A stretch of DNA of 64,000 bases from Salminus brasiliensis (Eukaryota > Chordata > Actinopteri > Characiformes > Bryconidae), in the NCBI RefSeq assembly GCF_030463535.1, contig NC_132878.1:38362761-38426760 (forward strand), in the 5' to 3' direction. The notes beneath the pieces are model-generated. The model was not told the DNA's origin and did no database searches. It was given only the letters and a program-made list of their open reading frames with translations. Position 1 is the stretch's first letter. Each line of letters opens with the position of its first letter. This document shows positions 13,701-27,300 of this stretch, in pieces. Position numbers and translations under genes: made by a program.

Positions 13701-16700
13701 TCCCTCAACGCAGAGCTGAAGTGGAAACCCACAGACTGAGCAGCTCTCCATCACATGAACAGAGTGCGATGCAGTGACATCACTCTGGTGTGTGAGTGCA
13801 GAACAGAGTTGTACTAGTGTGAGGCGTGGGACATGGCTGAGTGTAAGAAGGAAATTCGTCAAGTACGTCAACCCAGAGAGAATAAAGAATCGAGACTGGT
13901 CCCTGGAAATACAAACGGGAGTTCTGGAACCGCTCAGCACAGTGGCCGTTTACAGATAACGCCCCGCCCTTCAACAAAAAGAGCCAATCGGGTTGCTGGT
14001 TAAGCTGCATGCAAAGGTTGGTCAACACTTCGTCCAGGCTGTGTCAAAACAAATACCACCAATACAAACGTAGCAGTAAAACAAAGTACTTTCAACCTGA
14101 ATGCTAAAGTTATGGTCATCCTTTTGTTTTTAAAATGATGGGAAAACTGATTGTTGGTTTATATTTTATTGCTGCTACTTTGCACATCCTTGATTTAAAA
14201 AAATATATATATTGTTATATAGTTTTATTTATTTAGCAGGAAAGTTCTTTAAAACAGGGAGATTTTAATACTTCATTTAGCTTTATTGTCTTAACAGTTA
14301 GCAACCTCAAGCTAATTTTAACAGCCGAAAGCTATTTGCCAATGAACAATTCATAGCCTGAATAATCCATTATTCGCTTTAACAATCAACTGATTAATCA
14401 GCTATTAAAATATCCTAATGTCATTTGTTGCAGCCCTAGTGTCATTACATTTACATACTTGTAGGGTTAAGCACCTTGCTTGAGGACCCAGCAGTGGCAA
14501 CTTAGTAGACTCCAGCACTGAACCCACAACCCTGTGAGCTCTTTTCACCGATCCACCACTGCCCAAATACATTAAACACAGAGAAACTGGCATCATCTCC
14601 AGTACCTCCCCCTATTTAGCCTTTTTCAACACATGTTCTGAACCATCTAAGCCCTAACAATGTCCTCTTTCTTAATTCCCAGTCTTAGAGATGGGAATTA
14701 ACAGGTCCTCTTGTGCGCTATAAGTGTAGGGTTACTCTGGCATTTATGGAACGTTTACGAAGCGAGGGTACAAGCCTTGTGTTTGCTGTTAATATCATTT
14801 GAATGGCTGTGCTTCTGGCTTTGGTTTCCTCTGAGCAAAGAAGTGTAAAGAAGTTAATCCCATGTCAACCGATCAGGTAATGTAATACTCTCTCACTGTC
14901 GAGGCAAAGCGCGAAGGCTGCAAGGCTGTGTGTGATTGGAATTAGTCGAGAGCGGGTGACCAAGCAGCTTCTGAGCTGGGTAAAAGGTCATTACAGTGCC
15001 AAAAAGTTGAATCCGCAGCTTTTTGCATGTAGCTCTCTCTTGCAACACAATCATTTGCGAGTGCAGAGTGTTAAAAACTCCACTACAGACACTGTATAAA
15101 CTAATAAATAAGTTAATAAAACCTGCCTGAAATAAAAGGGCGGTAATGGGGTAAACGTACTTACTGATCATAGGTTAACATTACAGGACAAAACAGCATG
15201 GAGGCCATCCCTTTCAAATTCAACTCAAGAGGTAGTTTAAAAAAAAAAAAAATTAAATAAATAAAACAACACAAGCTTCGTGAGCGACACCACCAAGGAA
15301 CAGAGAAAGGGGATGGCAACGAGGCACTGTGTAGACAGCTGCGTCTATCTGTGCTCTTCTGAGTTTGACTGGCCTCATCTCGGTGCTAATGATCTCAATC
15401 AAACCTGAGACGAGCTGAGGAACCAAACAAAACCGCACAACAAAGCCCCTGATTACTGTGGCAACTAAAGTTAACCACACAGGCGGAAGCAGGCTTCCAC
15501 ATCAAACACTTGATGATCAGATGAAAACAGCCCCATTCATCGTGCAGCAGCGTTTACAGCCAGCGTGCAGATAGAGGTTATTAAGAGACCTGTCGATATC
15601 TTTGTGTTAACTTGTTTATTCGCACGGAGATGAGAAGGACTGCCGCGCGGAGTCCGAACGACAGGTAAAAAGCTTGCCGAGGACTGCGCTGGCTTCCATT
15701 AACGCACCAGCAAACTACAGGCTCGCTTAAGCGATTAGATGGAACTTGGCCTTATTGACAGAAGTAGAAAACGGCTACAAAACTAGGGGTGCCCAGATAT
15801 CCCATAAATACCTACCAATGCTGACACAAACATTTAGATAATGTAGAAATTGGGATTAAAATGTACTTGCATCAGCACTATACAGAACGAAGAGAAAAGA
15901 AAAAGGGTGGGGGGGGGGGGTGCTTTGTCAGAATTCAACATTAGGTCAACCTTATGTAAAAATAAAGTTCAGTTTCATTACCACGTTAAGGTCATGTGCA
16001 ACAGCAAACATCCTGGCAAGACATAATCGGCATCAGCAATTTAGAGAGACTGGTTTGCATTTACATCCAAAACGGTTGAAATGAACAAGACACCTGACAG
16101 AAGAAAGCCTCCTGAGAAAAGCAGCTGTAACTTTGTTCCGCCTAGAACTAATTTATTTCTAGAAATAGAATAATTTATTTATTTAAGTTATATAATCAGC
16201 CTATACAAACCTTGCTGTGGCAGAACTTTAACTCAAAGCTTGGGACTCAAAGACCTATTAACCAGTACTTCATTTATTTAGCATGTGTCTATGTAGTAGT
16301 TACTGAATAATTACTAAGTACCTACTACTATTCATTAACTACTATCCATTAATACTACAAATTATTCTGCAATTATTCAGTACCAACTACATATACTGAA
16401 CAAAAGCAGTACCTTCAACTCATAATTAGTCGTTAAATAATACAAATATTGAATAAACAAAGTACCTACTACTAACTACTCGTTAACTATTTCAAATTAT
16501 TCCATTACTCCTAGAAATGATTCAGTACGGACTACACATTATTCAGTACCTACTACACATAATGGACAAATTTAGTACCTACTAGCAATTACTACAAATT
16601 ATTCCACAATTATTCAGTATCGACTACACATACTGAACTAATTGAGTGCCTTCTACTCATAATTACTCATTAACTACTACAAATTATTCCAAAACTCCTA

Positions 16701-18050
16701 TAAATGACTCAGTAACTACTACAAATTAAATAAATTAAGTACCTACTACTAATTACTCGTTAACTACTACAAATTATTCAGTATCTACTACACATACTAA
16801 AATTAAGTATCTACTAATTATTCAGCACCCATTACAAATTATTCAGTAACTACCATAAATGACTCTACTACACATTATTCAACAACTACTATGTATTTAG
16901 CAACCAATTTATTAGTTACTGAATTTAAAGACTTTAGTAAATGTTCTATTTCTGCAGTAACTACTGGGGGTGTAATATATCCACCATGATTTCAAGAACT
17001 GAAATCAGATGTAGACAACTACTGGTGTTCCTTGCTGCAGGACGTTAACCGTATTAGTCTGTTAGTTGAATGTCTGACTGGCTACAGACTGGCTCATTAA
17101 TTGAGGTTCGACAGGTGTTGTTAGCATCAGGCCTCCTAACTAATATGGAACTATCGCAGTGGAGGACACAGCAACCTGTTGCCAGTTTTCAGCTTTGCAC
17201 CAAACATTGGCCACCAGTCTCTACTCTACTGTGTTTTGCTAGAATAGGTCAAACGAACACTGTTCTCATGAACTACTTTATCAAAAAATTAAATTAATAA
17301 ATGAATCGTAGCAGTTTATGAAGTAGGACGAAGTTACAAAGCAAAGGAATGGCTTCAGTGGGACAGACTGAAGTGTCGATATGAAAACATGACGTTCGAC
17401 ATAATAACCTATAGTGGGATAGAGAGAATGAGGTAAAAAATATGAAAGAAAGAGAGAGAAACAGAGAGAGAGAGAGAAAGAGAGACCAAGTCCATTTTAT
17501 ACACATCACCCCAAAATAGCCAATTGTCTGATAGATGTACTAAATGCGCTTTTTCTTTCAGTCACTCCTCGGCACTGTTAAAAGCCTCCACATGGCTTAT
17601 GCCGATCCGAGAAGAGGCGGGTGGGGAGAGGGGTGGGTGCACAGTCCCAGTCTCCCTCCTCTTTTTCAGATGTATGTGTGCGCTGGGGGACAATGGCGTG
17701 TCCTCATTAGGAGGAAAGAGAGGGGAGCGGGAAAAGAAGGGGGGGGAGGGAGGAGAAGAAACCCTGCACTGAGAGGTCACCACACTCACTGTAAGGGGTT
17801 CAGCACCGGCTATGCATTAGCTTTTAGCGAGCCGGATCAAGTCAAGTTTAAGAGAGCCGCATTTCATCTCTCCGCCCTCCTCTCTCTCTTTTTCAAAATA
17901 AAAGTAGCAAAAAAAAAAAAATGGATGCACAATGCCATCTCATCGCATCATATCCCCAAAGAGATGAGGAGAGAGGGACAATGAGAGCACTCACACTCAC
18001 CCCCTTACCACACACACACACACACACACCTCCACAGAGTGTTTCTCTCC

Positions 18051-18132
<82 letters not shown>

Positions 18133-19705
18133 TACACCCCCCCCCCCACCCAGCTCTGGCAAAAAGCTGCCCCCTCTCTTTGTTCCCATAGCATCAACTC
18201 CCACTTTTAATACTGTCATCTCAAGTAGGATATGGTAGCCTTGATACAATATGGTCCCCATTACCATTAAAATAGTTGTCAGGGAGGATGCTGTAGACTT
18301 TGGATTACACTTGACTGGGACTGACAGCCAGGCAAGCAAGCCATTTTTATTAATGGCCAAGAGTGAGAGAGAGAGGGAGAGCATGAGTGAGGGAGGGAGA
18401 GAGAGAGAGAGAGGGGTTTGGAAATGGAGGAGAGAATGAAAGGGGAATGAAGAGGTGGAGGTGAGAGCAAGAGAGAGAGAGTGAGAAAGAAAGAAAGAAA
18501 GAGAGTGAGAGACACCAAGTTAGACAGAGAGAGAGGGAGGGAGGGAGAGCTAAGGGACTAAGAAGAGAAGCGGAGGAAAAAAAAAAAAAAAAAAAAACCC
18601 AGAAGGGTTTTCATTCTCCTGTCTGTAAACAAAGTAGGATCCCAAAGTCCTCTCCCATGCATTTCCAGTGGAGCCACAGAGGGAGGGGGCTTTGACTGGG
18701 GCCAGGTCTAATGCCGCTCAGCTTCTTCATTCTGTAAACAAGCAGGCGAAAAACAGACAGTGCGAGTCTGTCTAGAGAGAAGGTCAGTCGGCAGAGCACT
18801 TCAAACTAACTTTCTTTCAAAGAGAATTGCACTTAGTGAGAACCAAAAATACAAACAAACAAACAAAGACAACCGTCCCCTTTTCATGCCCAAAGTCTGC
18901 TTCCTTGGTTTGAGCATTTTTACAAATAAGTCAGCAACTTAACACAGGACACAAGGTAACAAGAACATTCTGAGTAGATCTACACTAGAACACGCTCTAG
19001 GCCATTTTACTGCACTCCCATAACATAATCTATGAATTCTCACAGCAATCCAAACGATCTCTCTTAAGATTCACACTGAAGGGTTTTATTGATTACTGCA
19101 CTTTCCATTCAAGTCACAGACCTCCCACCTACACTACTTTATCCGCTTGATGGCCCGTACTTGACACTGAACCATACTTTGAATCGCGCAAAGAACTTAC
19201 AGTGAGAACCAGTCTGCCTGGTACAGCCGCCACATAGTGGGAACCATAGTAAATAGCAAACAGTGAGAGAAGTCCATATTCACCTATAAAAAAAGTTCCA
19301 AACAGCCTACCGTTCATGTTTGAGCTGGTGTGGGATGATGCTGACGCCAATGTTTCTCATAAACATAATAGGGCAATGTCGATACATGTATAAATTAATA
19401 AAACATAGACATTGAGAAAACATTTACCTTAATTACCATCACAAATTAGTTACGTCTGTGAAGTTACAAGTGCATAGATATCTTAGCGCAGCAGCACAAA
19501 CCTTCTACAAACAATAAATACAGAATCAGGTATCGGTTTAAAATTGCAAATTCAAATGTAATCATGCACTTGATACCAATTTTTTTAATAAGCAATTATT
19601 TGTGCATACTGATATGACGAAATATCTGTGTGCAACCCCAATTAATTTATTTTCTAGTTTTTCGAATCTAATTTATATATATATATATCAAATTGTGTAT
19701 GTGTA

Positions 19706-19788
<83 letters not shown>

Positions 19789-21326
19789 CTACATTATTGA
19801 CTGTTACAAGCCCCTGCGTTCATCATACCTACCGAATAAACCATACTATTTTTTTATGAACTGTTCATAAGAGGTGGTGGGAACAAAGTTAATTTTTACA
19901 ATTGCAGCAGAGATGTGTTGACTTCTTACATAAAAAAAAAAAAATTACAAAATGATTAGTCTTGCACAAATACTTACACAATTATTCAGCAACACACAAA
20001 GTAGACTAGGTTGTGCCCCACACTCCCTATTCAGGCTCAAGCCACACAAGTGCCATTGCACTAAACCCTTTAGAGATCAATAGAAGCAGAAAACTGCAAC
20101 CGGTCAAAGGGTCTCTTAGTTAACCTTTGGTACAAAGAAACAGCCAAACGTTTGTCGCCCCCGCCGCTCGCCCTGCCGAGTCCTATGAAACTTCTGAACA
20201 TGAGCAGGTGACTCAGTACAGTAACTCAACGGTCCATCCTTTATTTATCTGGGGGGGGTTTGACACTGACCCGAGTCGATCTTGGGACGCAACTAAGCAC
20301 AGAAGAGGGGAAGGGGGGCTTCTGTGTCATCCAGCAAGGGGTGAATTGGAGGGGGGGGGTAAAATGAGGTCTACTCCACCCCTCCATCACCTCCACCACC
20401 ACCATCACCACTCATTCACTCCACTTCTCTTTCAATGAGGGGATTAAGAAGGCAGGCGCTCACAGTCTTTCTCTCACTCTCAGACTCTCTCACTCACACA
20501 CACAGACACACACACACGTATCATCTCCGAGGTGTGGGGCATGAAGACAGCATGAACAAATGGAAAGGAGGGGTGGGCGACAACTTATTGTGAGAGCGAG
20601 AGCGGTGTGTGTGTGGGGGGGTTGTGGTTGGGGGAAGGAGGTAGGTGCCCCTGTCACACAGGACCACATAATCAATATGGGCGCCGCTGTTAACTTCAAG
20701 AAGCGCAAAACATGCGCATCGCTTTTATCTCCTGGCATAGCAGCGCTTCCTTCAGCAGCTGACAGCTCCTCTTCTTTCTCCGCATCTTTGAGGCTGGAGA
20801 GAGGAGTGACAGCACCGAGAGGCGGACGAGCGGGGCGCTCCCTTATGCAAAGCAGGGTCACCGCGGGCTCGCAGACACACAATAATGCTGATTACACGCG
20901 TATGCTAATTATTACACGCTAATCAAGTACAGTAGCTTTAGATTTGGGCTAATGGCTGGCGATGGCTCGCTCTGTAGGTAGAGGAAAGCTATAAATACTC
21001 TATAGGAAAGCAGGGGGAGCCTGTGGTCCATTACCAGACACAAGAGCGTCTGTCAAAACTCATCAGCTTGGAAGAAATGACTGCTTAAATTGAGAGGGCT
21101 GAGTTGTCTTAAATCGAGGCCGTCTTATGCGCATTCTTTTGTGCGCGCGCTTTATGATGAAAAGTATAGCTCAGGTCAAGATCCCTAATTAGTTCTAAGG
21201 ACGGCACAAAAACTGCTTTGTGGTTATTTGTTAGGGGTACATATCTCTGCATATCTACTTTTTTGTAATCATGAGGAAATCAAGAGGAATGCAATCATTA
21301 TGGTGCTCCGAACACCACACAATGAA

Positions 21327-21398
<72 letters not shown>

Positions 21399-24300
21399 GC
21401 AAAAAGAACTATGAATTAAGCATTAGTTGCATCTATCCAAAGGAGAGTTAAACATTAAAAAAATTGAAATGATATTTACAAAAATTTATAGCATTAAATA
21501 GCACAGAACTCACAGGGTAAGCCATGATTAACATGGTTATCTTGCGACAACACCACTGCCGAGTCTGGGCCGTATTAGATGTACATGGAAAGTTGGTTCT
21601 CTTAGACAACGTGTTGGACCCAGGAGAAATGGGCAGCAGTAAAAACTCCTTTGGCAAAGGCAAAGTCATCAGCCAGCCACTCAGTCATACAAGCAAGGCT
21701 TGTATGGTGCTTCCAGACAGCAGTGGCGAGTGCCTACTGACAGTGGTCCAAGGTGGAACAAGCCACGAAGTGGTGACCGGGTATGGACACCCAAGGCCCA
21801 TGAACGAATGGCACTGCTGTGATGGATCTATGAAGTCCACCTCAAAACTTGCAGGCCTTAAAATTCCTAGTGCTTAAAAGAATCCTAGTGCCACATACAC
21901 CCTTTACTGTCAAAAGCATTTTATTATTTAATGAGATTTTTCCAATGCTGCTGCCCGGACTGGTGGTCAAAACATCTGAACTGGAGTCAAAGACAGTAAT
22001 TTGTGTTACTGCTACATTTGTATGAGTGACTTATTTTGCCACGGTGTGTTTTGTTATGTGGTTGCTGAGTGGAGCTATTGCCCTTTGCCTTTTATTTTGT
22101 CACATTTGAAAAGTCAATAGTGGAGTCCATCGATCTGAGGTTGACCTATTTGAAGATTTCTTCTTTTAAACACTCCATGTCCATATGAGACTTCCACGCC
22201 TCACACTAGTAGAACTCTGCTTTCCACTCACACGCAAAGAGTGATGTCTCCGCAAATGTGTTGTGTAAAGACTTTCACGGCTCAGTGTTTACAAACCGTA
22301 CCGGTTTTCTCCACACATCTCACTGCAGCTCTGCGTCCAGATTGAGGGAATTATTACTGTAAAAAGGAACAGCGACAGTAAAACTTATCCCTCGCTTATG
22401 TTAAACTTTGGTGGTTGAAATTCTTTCCGAACCGTGAGGGGGCGATCCATACAGATCATGGATTACCCATGATCCGTTACACCACTGGTCCTGACACAGT
22501 ACTTTACTTGTCCTGAACAGTTGTTAATATAGAACCCAGGTCCTTGTGTTGTAGGGTCTACAAAACCAACTTCTTGTTCCTGTAAGGTTGTAAGGCCTTG
22601 TTCTCCCTTACAGGAAGGAAGCTGAAAGTTGTGGTGGACTAGTTCTCTCATTGACCCAACGTTCCTCTTTCCACCGAAAGGGGTGTTCCATGCGATGCCA
22701 GCCTTGACTCATGACAAAATTGTGCTCAACATGTGGAAAAACTACTGTAACTCAACTGGCTTCGATTCCATTTAACATAAAGATAGCAGGAAACGGTGCT
22801 GAAAAGGATTTTGTGGTCCTACCAAGGAAAACAGGAAATTCAGAAACTCGAAACACACTTAATTGTAAATTAGGAACAACCTGGCTGAACAGCTGGTCAC
22901 AGTCTCACAACTGTTAGAGTTGACATCCTGGACATTTCAGAGCCCAAAACGTACAAAGCAGTCTGACCTTTTTTTCCTCTACTTTAAAACCACCTAAATT
23001 CAAGGGCTTTTAAGCAAATGTAGGTCATAAAGACTAAAGAAGATACAGGGCGTGGTGCGGTTTTCATGATCAGGCGTGTTTATGGCAGTGCTACTGGATT
23101 AACTACAGCAACTACAATCTTGCATCATGCCTTTCCCATACATTAAAACACATGACACCACATGAAACAAACTGAAACCATGTTGAGCTATACCTGTCTG
23201 AGCACACACATTCGGACAACAGAGAGGAATTTAAAACTAAACCTTGATTAGTTCTTCCGTGTTACGGCATACATAAAACATCTGTACTAACACTCTATTT
23301 GCAGTGTAACTATCTGGAGAATATTAAGCTTGCAATGACACTGTAAAAACTGTACAATTCTAACAAGGAGCAATTGCATGTTTTAATAAAAAAAAAAACA
23401 CTGTACATCATACCATACAAGTCATACCTTGAATCTTTGATAATCTATTGCTACTAGTGCAATACTGCGATACATAATGTATTGTTGAATTGTCTTTAAG
23501 ATCTAGTATTTATTTTTTAACCCTCCCCTACTAGAGCTGGGCAATATGATGATATTTTATCATATTGTGATAAAATTTGTAATCGTGATAATCAATAAGC
23601 TTTTCCAGGCATATGGAGGACACTGTTAGGGCTTAATAAACATTGATCAGCTGCAGGTTTCACTACTAACAGTGTAATTAGACTGGTTTAAGTAGATGTT
23701 TAATTATTAAGTATTCAATACGGAAGAGTATCTGAATAGTAGTTTCTGAGGATCTGTCGCTAGGGATGTTTTTAGTCTGTGATTATATATATTGTGATAA
23801 ATACTGTGTATCGCCAAAAACGTCTTTAAACATGGTGATATAGGGTTTTACCATGTCGCCCTACCCCCTTACTCTATGCTCTGTTCTTTGAACGTACAAT
23901 AAGTGCTACATCATTAAAGCAACTATCTCTAGATACCAATATGACTCCAACATCAATGTGCGTACACAAACAAACTACTTACCTATTCGGCCTAAATTCA
24001 CTGCGAATGCTTTGCCAAAGTTAACTGCCGACTTCTGAAAAAGCTCCAAGTAATGGTTACCAACATGTGAGGAAATGTAAAATGGATTATGACCAACAAC
24101 TAACTGCACCAACACCAAGAAACTGCGTTAGCCTGTTGGAAATGGGGGTATAACCACACCTTTAATGCAACATTCAGTGCTATTCATCTGGTAATATGTT
24201 TGCAGTTATCGTCCTACTTGTTCTCACAGCGTTGCCTTTTCTCTTACATAGTACCACAATATTTTTAGATCAACACCAATACTCATCAACGACTGAGCAG

Positions 24301-27300
24301 GCTGTAACTAATATACAGCATGTGGTGATCGTGGACCGTCTATTAAACAACAAATTCCCACTCCCACAGATCTACATATCCGCAGTGCGTGTCTTAGGTT
24401 TGTCTCTCAGACACCTGCACAGACAGGCATTTCTTCAGGACAGAGGAAGAGGCCCTAGTATAATGAGAATACATATTAATAAAATTGGATTAAAGTCAGG
24501 TGCCAGCAGCCAGTGCTGTGTTTAAAGTGGTCAGGTTTAAATGGTTTAAAGCACAAAGCCTCCCACTTGACTTGTAGGGGCAATAGTGACTCAGAGCAGT
24601 GTTGTAGGTCAGATACCCTGGTTCGCCAAGCTGCTACTGTCCGGCCCTCGAGCAAGGCCCTTTGCCTCTTCACTGGCCACCAAGGTTATTTAGACTTAGC
24701 ATATGAGCTGCACTATTTTACAGAGGTGGTCAGAATGTCCAGACCCTGTCATCCCGTAACAGGCCAAGGTATCAACAGTAACACAAACAGGGCACCACAG
24801 TGTCAGTACCGTCCACGTTTATCCAATAAGCTGCTATATAGACTATTACTTAGGGCTGGCAGAAACATGCCTTCAACAGGACAACAAAGACCTCTCCCCC
24901 AAAAAACAGACTAGCTAAGATATGGCAGTCACTTCAGTCACTAGGCACCTTTCTACAGTGGGGTTTAATCCCTGTTCCACAAACGTGTGTCAGCTTTGGA
25001 GAGGCTCACCTCCTCCGAATTATGATCGCTTTGCAACTCAAGGTCTTTACAACGGCTCGTATTTGACTTTCAAATTGCTTAGCCGAGTGATAAGACTGAA
25101 GTCTACAGTAATTATGAGGGTAAATTTAATACAGCCCTGTGTCACTACACTGGCTGTATAAAGTGACCACCCACACTGGTTAATAACTAACAGAGCTTTA
25201 ATAAACTCAGGAGTACACATCATCCCCTTACCCCAGACTCGGTCAATCAGCCACACACATCTGGCGTCTAAACTTTGCTTCTTTCAGTGTTGCAAAGCTA
25301 ATGCAGCTAAAAACTAATGGAAGGCTATGTGCATGGCCCGAACTGAGGGGGGACATAGGCAGGTGCTATTTTCTCCAGTCAACAACAAAGCTAAAGAATC
25401 AGTAACTTTGTAAAGCCTCCGGCCTTATTTTTTTCACAATTTGAGACTCTTTTAGAGTAAAATTAAAACGTATAATAATATTAAAAGGATGGGTGGCCAA
25501 TCTGACAACATTATTATTTATCGTGAAACATTACATCACATAATTTGTCTTGTTTTCAGGATATTATGAATGTTGTTCCGCTGATCCGACCAGTTGTGTA
25601 TTTCATAATAATGAGGGTTTACAGTCTTATATACCTGGACTGAGTGTGGATTAGTTTTCATATACATTCAAATGAGTCTTATGATCTTAGATTTCTTCCG
25701 CACCTTGATGAAATATTTTTATTTACACCTCATTACCCTCCCCTCTTTGTTTGAACCCACCACCGGCTGTGGTTTTGGCCTTGTAGCTCCAGCGTAAAAT
25801 GTTAAAGAACTTTAGACTTCAGCGAACATGCTGAGGGAGTACGGTTGGGCTCAGGGTAAACATTTAAATGTGTGTGTGTTTCATTACTACACATTAAAAG
25901 GAGACAAATCCAGTCCTTTCACAACAAATGGTGGAAAAAAAAAATGGATAAAAAGGATTATCCAGATGACAAACTACCATTCTGCACATCCCAGGGCTGC
26001 AGGGTCACCCACGATCAGGCGCAGGAAACATTTGTAGGCTCGTTTTAAAGTACAGCCACTGTCTTCCTATTTGAGATCATTTGATAACATTGCTGAAGCC
26101 AACTGATCTTTTTTTAAGCCGCATGCATCGAGGTTATCTTTCGACATGTGGCCATTAGGGTCACATTTCCTATCTGTGACAAATACTATTAGCTAGCTAT
26201 CTTCGCCATCCACGCTGAGGGGTGCGGTCAGGGGAGGACTGGATGAGCCTAGCTTGTTAGCTATAGCTAGCCAGATCACTTTTTCAGTTATGAACTTGTA
26301 GCTGTCTCGACTGTATGAGCAGTGTGTCGGACAGACTAGCTAACACAAATACTACCTAGAAGGACAGATAGCTAGATAGCTAGCTACGTAGTGCTAGCTA
26401 ATGTTACCACTGTAAATAATCGCTAGCTACCAGGTTCTACATATTCGTACGTTACATTATTAAAGGGAATGGCTACAAAATAAACACCCTTAGGAACTAA
26501 GTTCAACAGCAGGCCCGGCAATATCCACGGCACAAAAACATACACGAAAGTTAGCACTAAAAAAGAAGGTGATATTTAAGCTGTTGTGAACTTGTGCACC
26601 TCCTGTCATCTAACGAGAGCTAATTTAGCTAGCACTCAACCTAGCTGGTTGTCATATGACTAGCACTAGCTGCATTCCACCACTCTCCGTAACGTTTACA
26701 GTAATGTAGCTAGTGCTAGCTAGCTAGCTAGCTAAATCCAGACAAAACTATTAGCTAACAACGTAAGATATGTTAGCTTAGTACTCTAGCTATGTCTTTA
26801 CTTGAAGAATGTAGCTAATGAGGGATGGTTAGGCCGATTAAACGGTTTGTTGACATGATTAACAGGTAACACAGCTTGCTAGCTAACGAGCTAAGCTAGT
26901 TAGGCACATAGTGACAGATGTGTGGCGCTAACAAGATCATGGCAACGCCGTGATCATCTTTTGGGTGGGCTTTTAGTATGACATGGGTGGTCTTTTACAT
27001 TGTATATAGCTAGCTAGCTAAATGACTGATTAGGAATCAATGGCCAAGCAAACGCCCCCTTTGAGGCGAACAGTAGGGCCAACAGCAGCCAGCGAGCTCC
27101 TAGGTTAGCTTGCTTCCCACCAGGCTGATTCTCGGCTCACCTTCAGCCTGATTTCATACGTCGTGAATCTCCCTCGTCCGACGCCGACAGTCTCCGGACT
27201 CCCTACATCGATCTCTAGAAAGTTACTTGGCGGTCCGTAAGCATCGTTGAGGTTCTGCGGTTTAGTGAAGAGTCTCCTCGTATCCGCAACGGTATCTGCC

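Larger units (their letters stand above)
11138..27140 (-). other. snx3: snx3 intron 1 (16 kb)
   Basis: A very large intron with no convincing exon. Contents include a possible DNA-transposon relic (about 11560-12010), a 36-bp palindrome (12885-12920) and SINE-like fragments (14440-14600, 24560-24690). It also has a degenerate satellite (16280-16930), microsatellites at 18010-18128, 19714-19787 and 21329-21396, and a CNE-like segment (20690-21200). A MITE-like block (23529-23866) and the GCTAGC-rich zone (26160-27020) complete the list. Confidence 0.8.

Noticed and set aside
17544..18384. Frames of 146 and 163 codons
   Set aside because: Composed of purine-rich or CA/GT microsatellite sequence inside snx3 intron 1. 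No recognisable protein.
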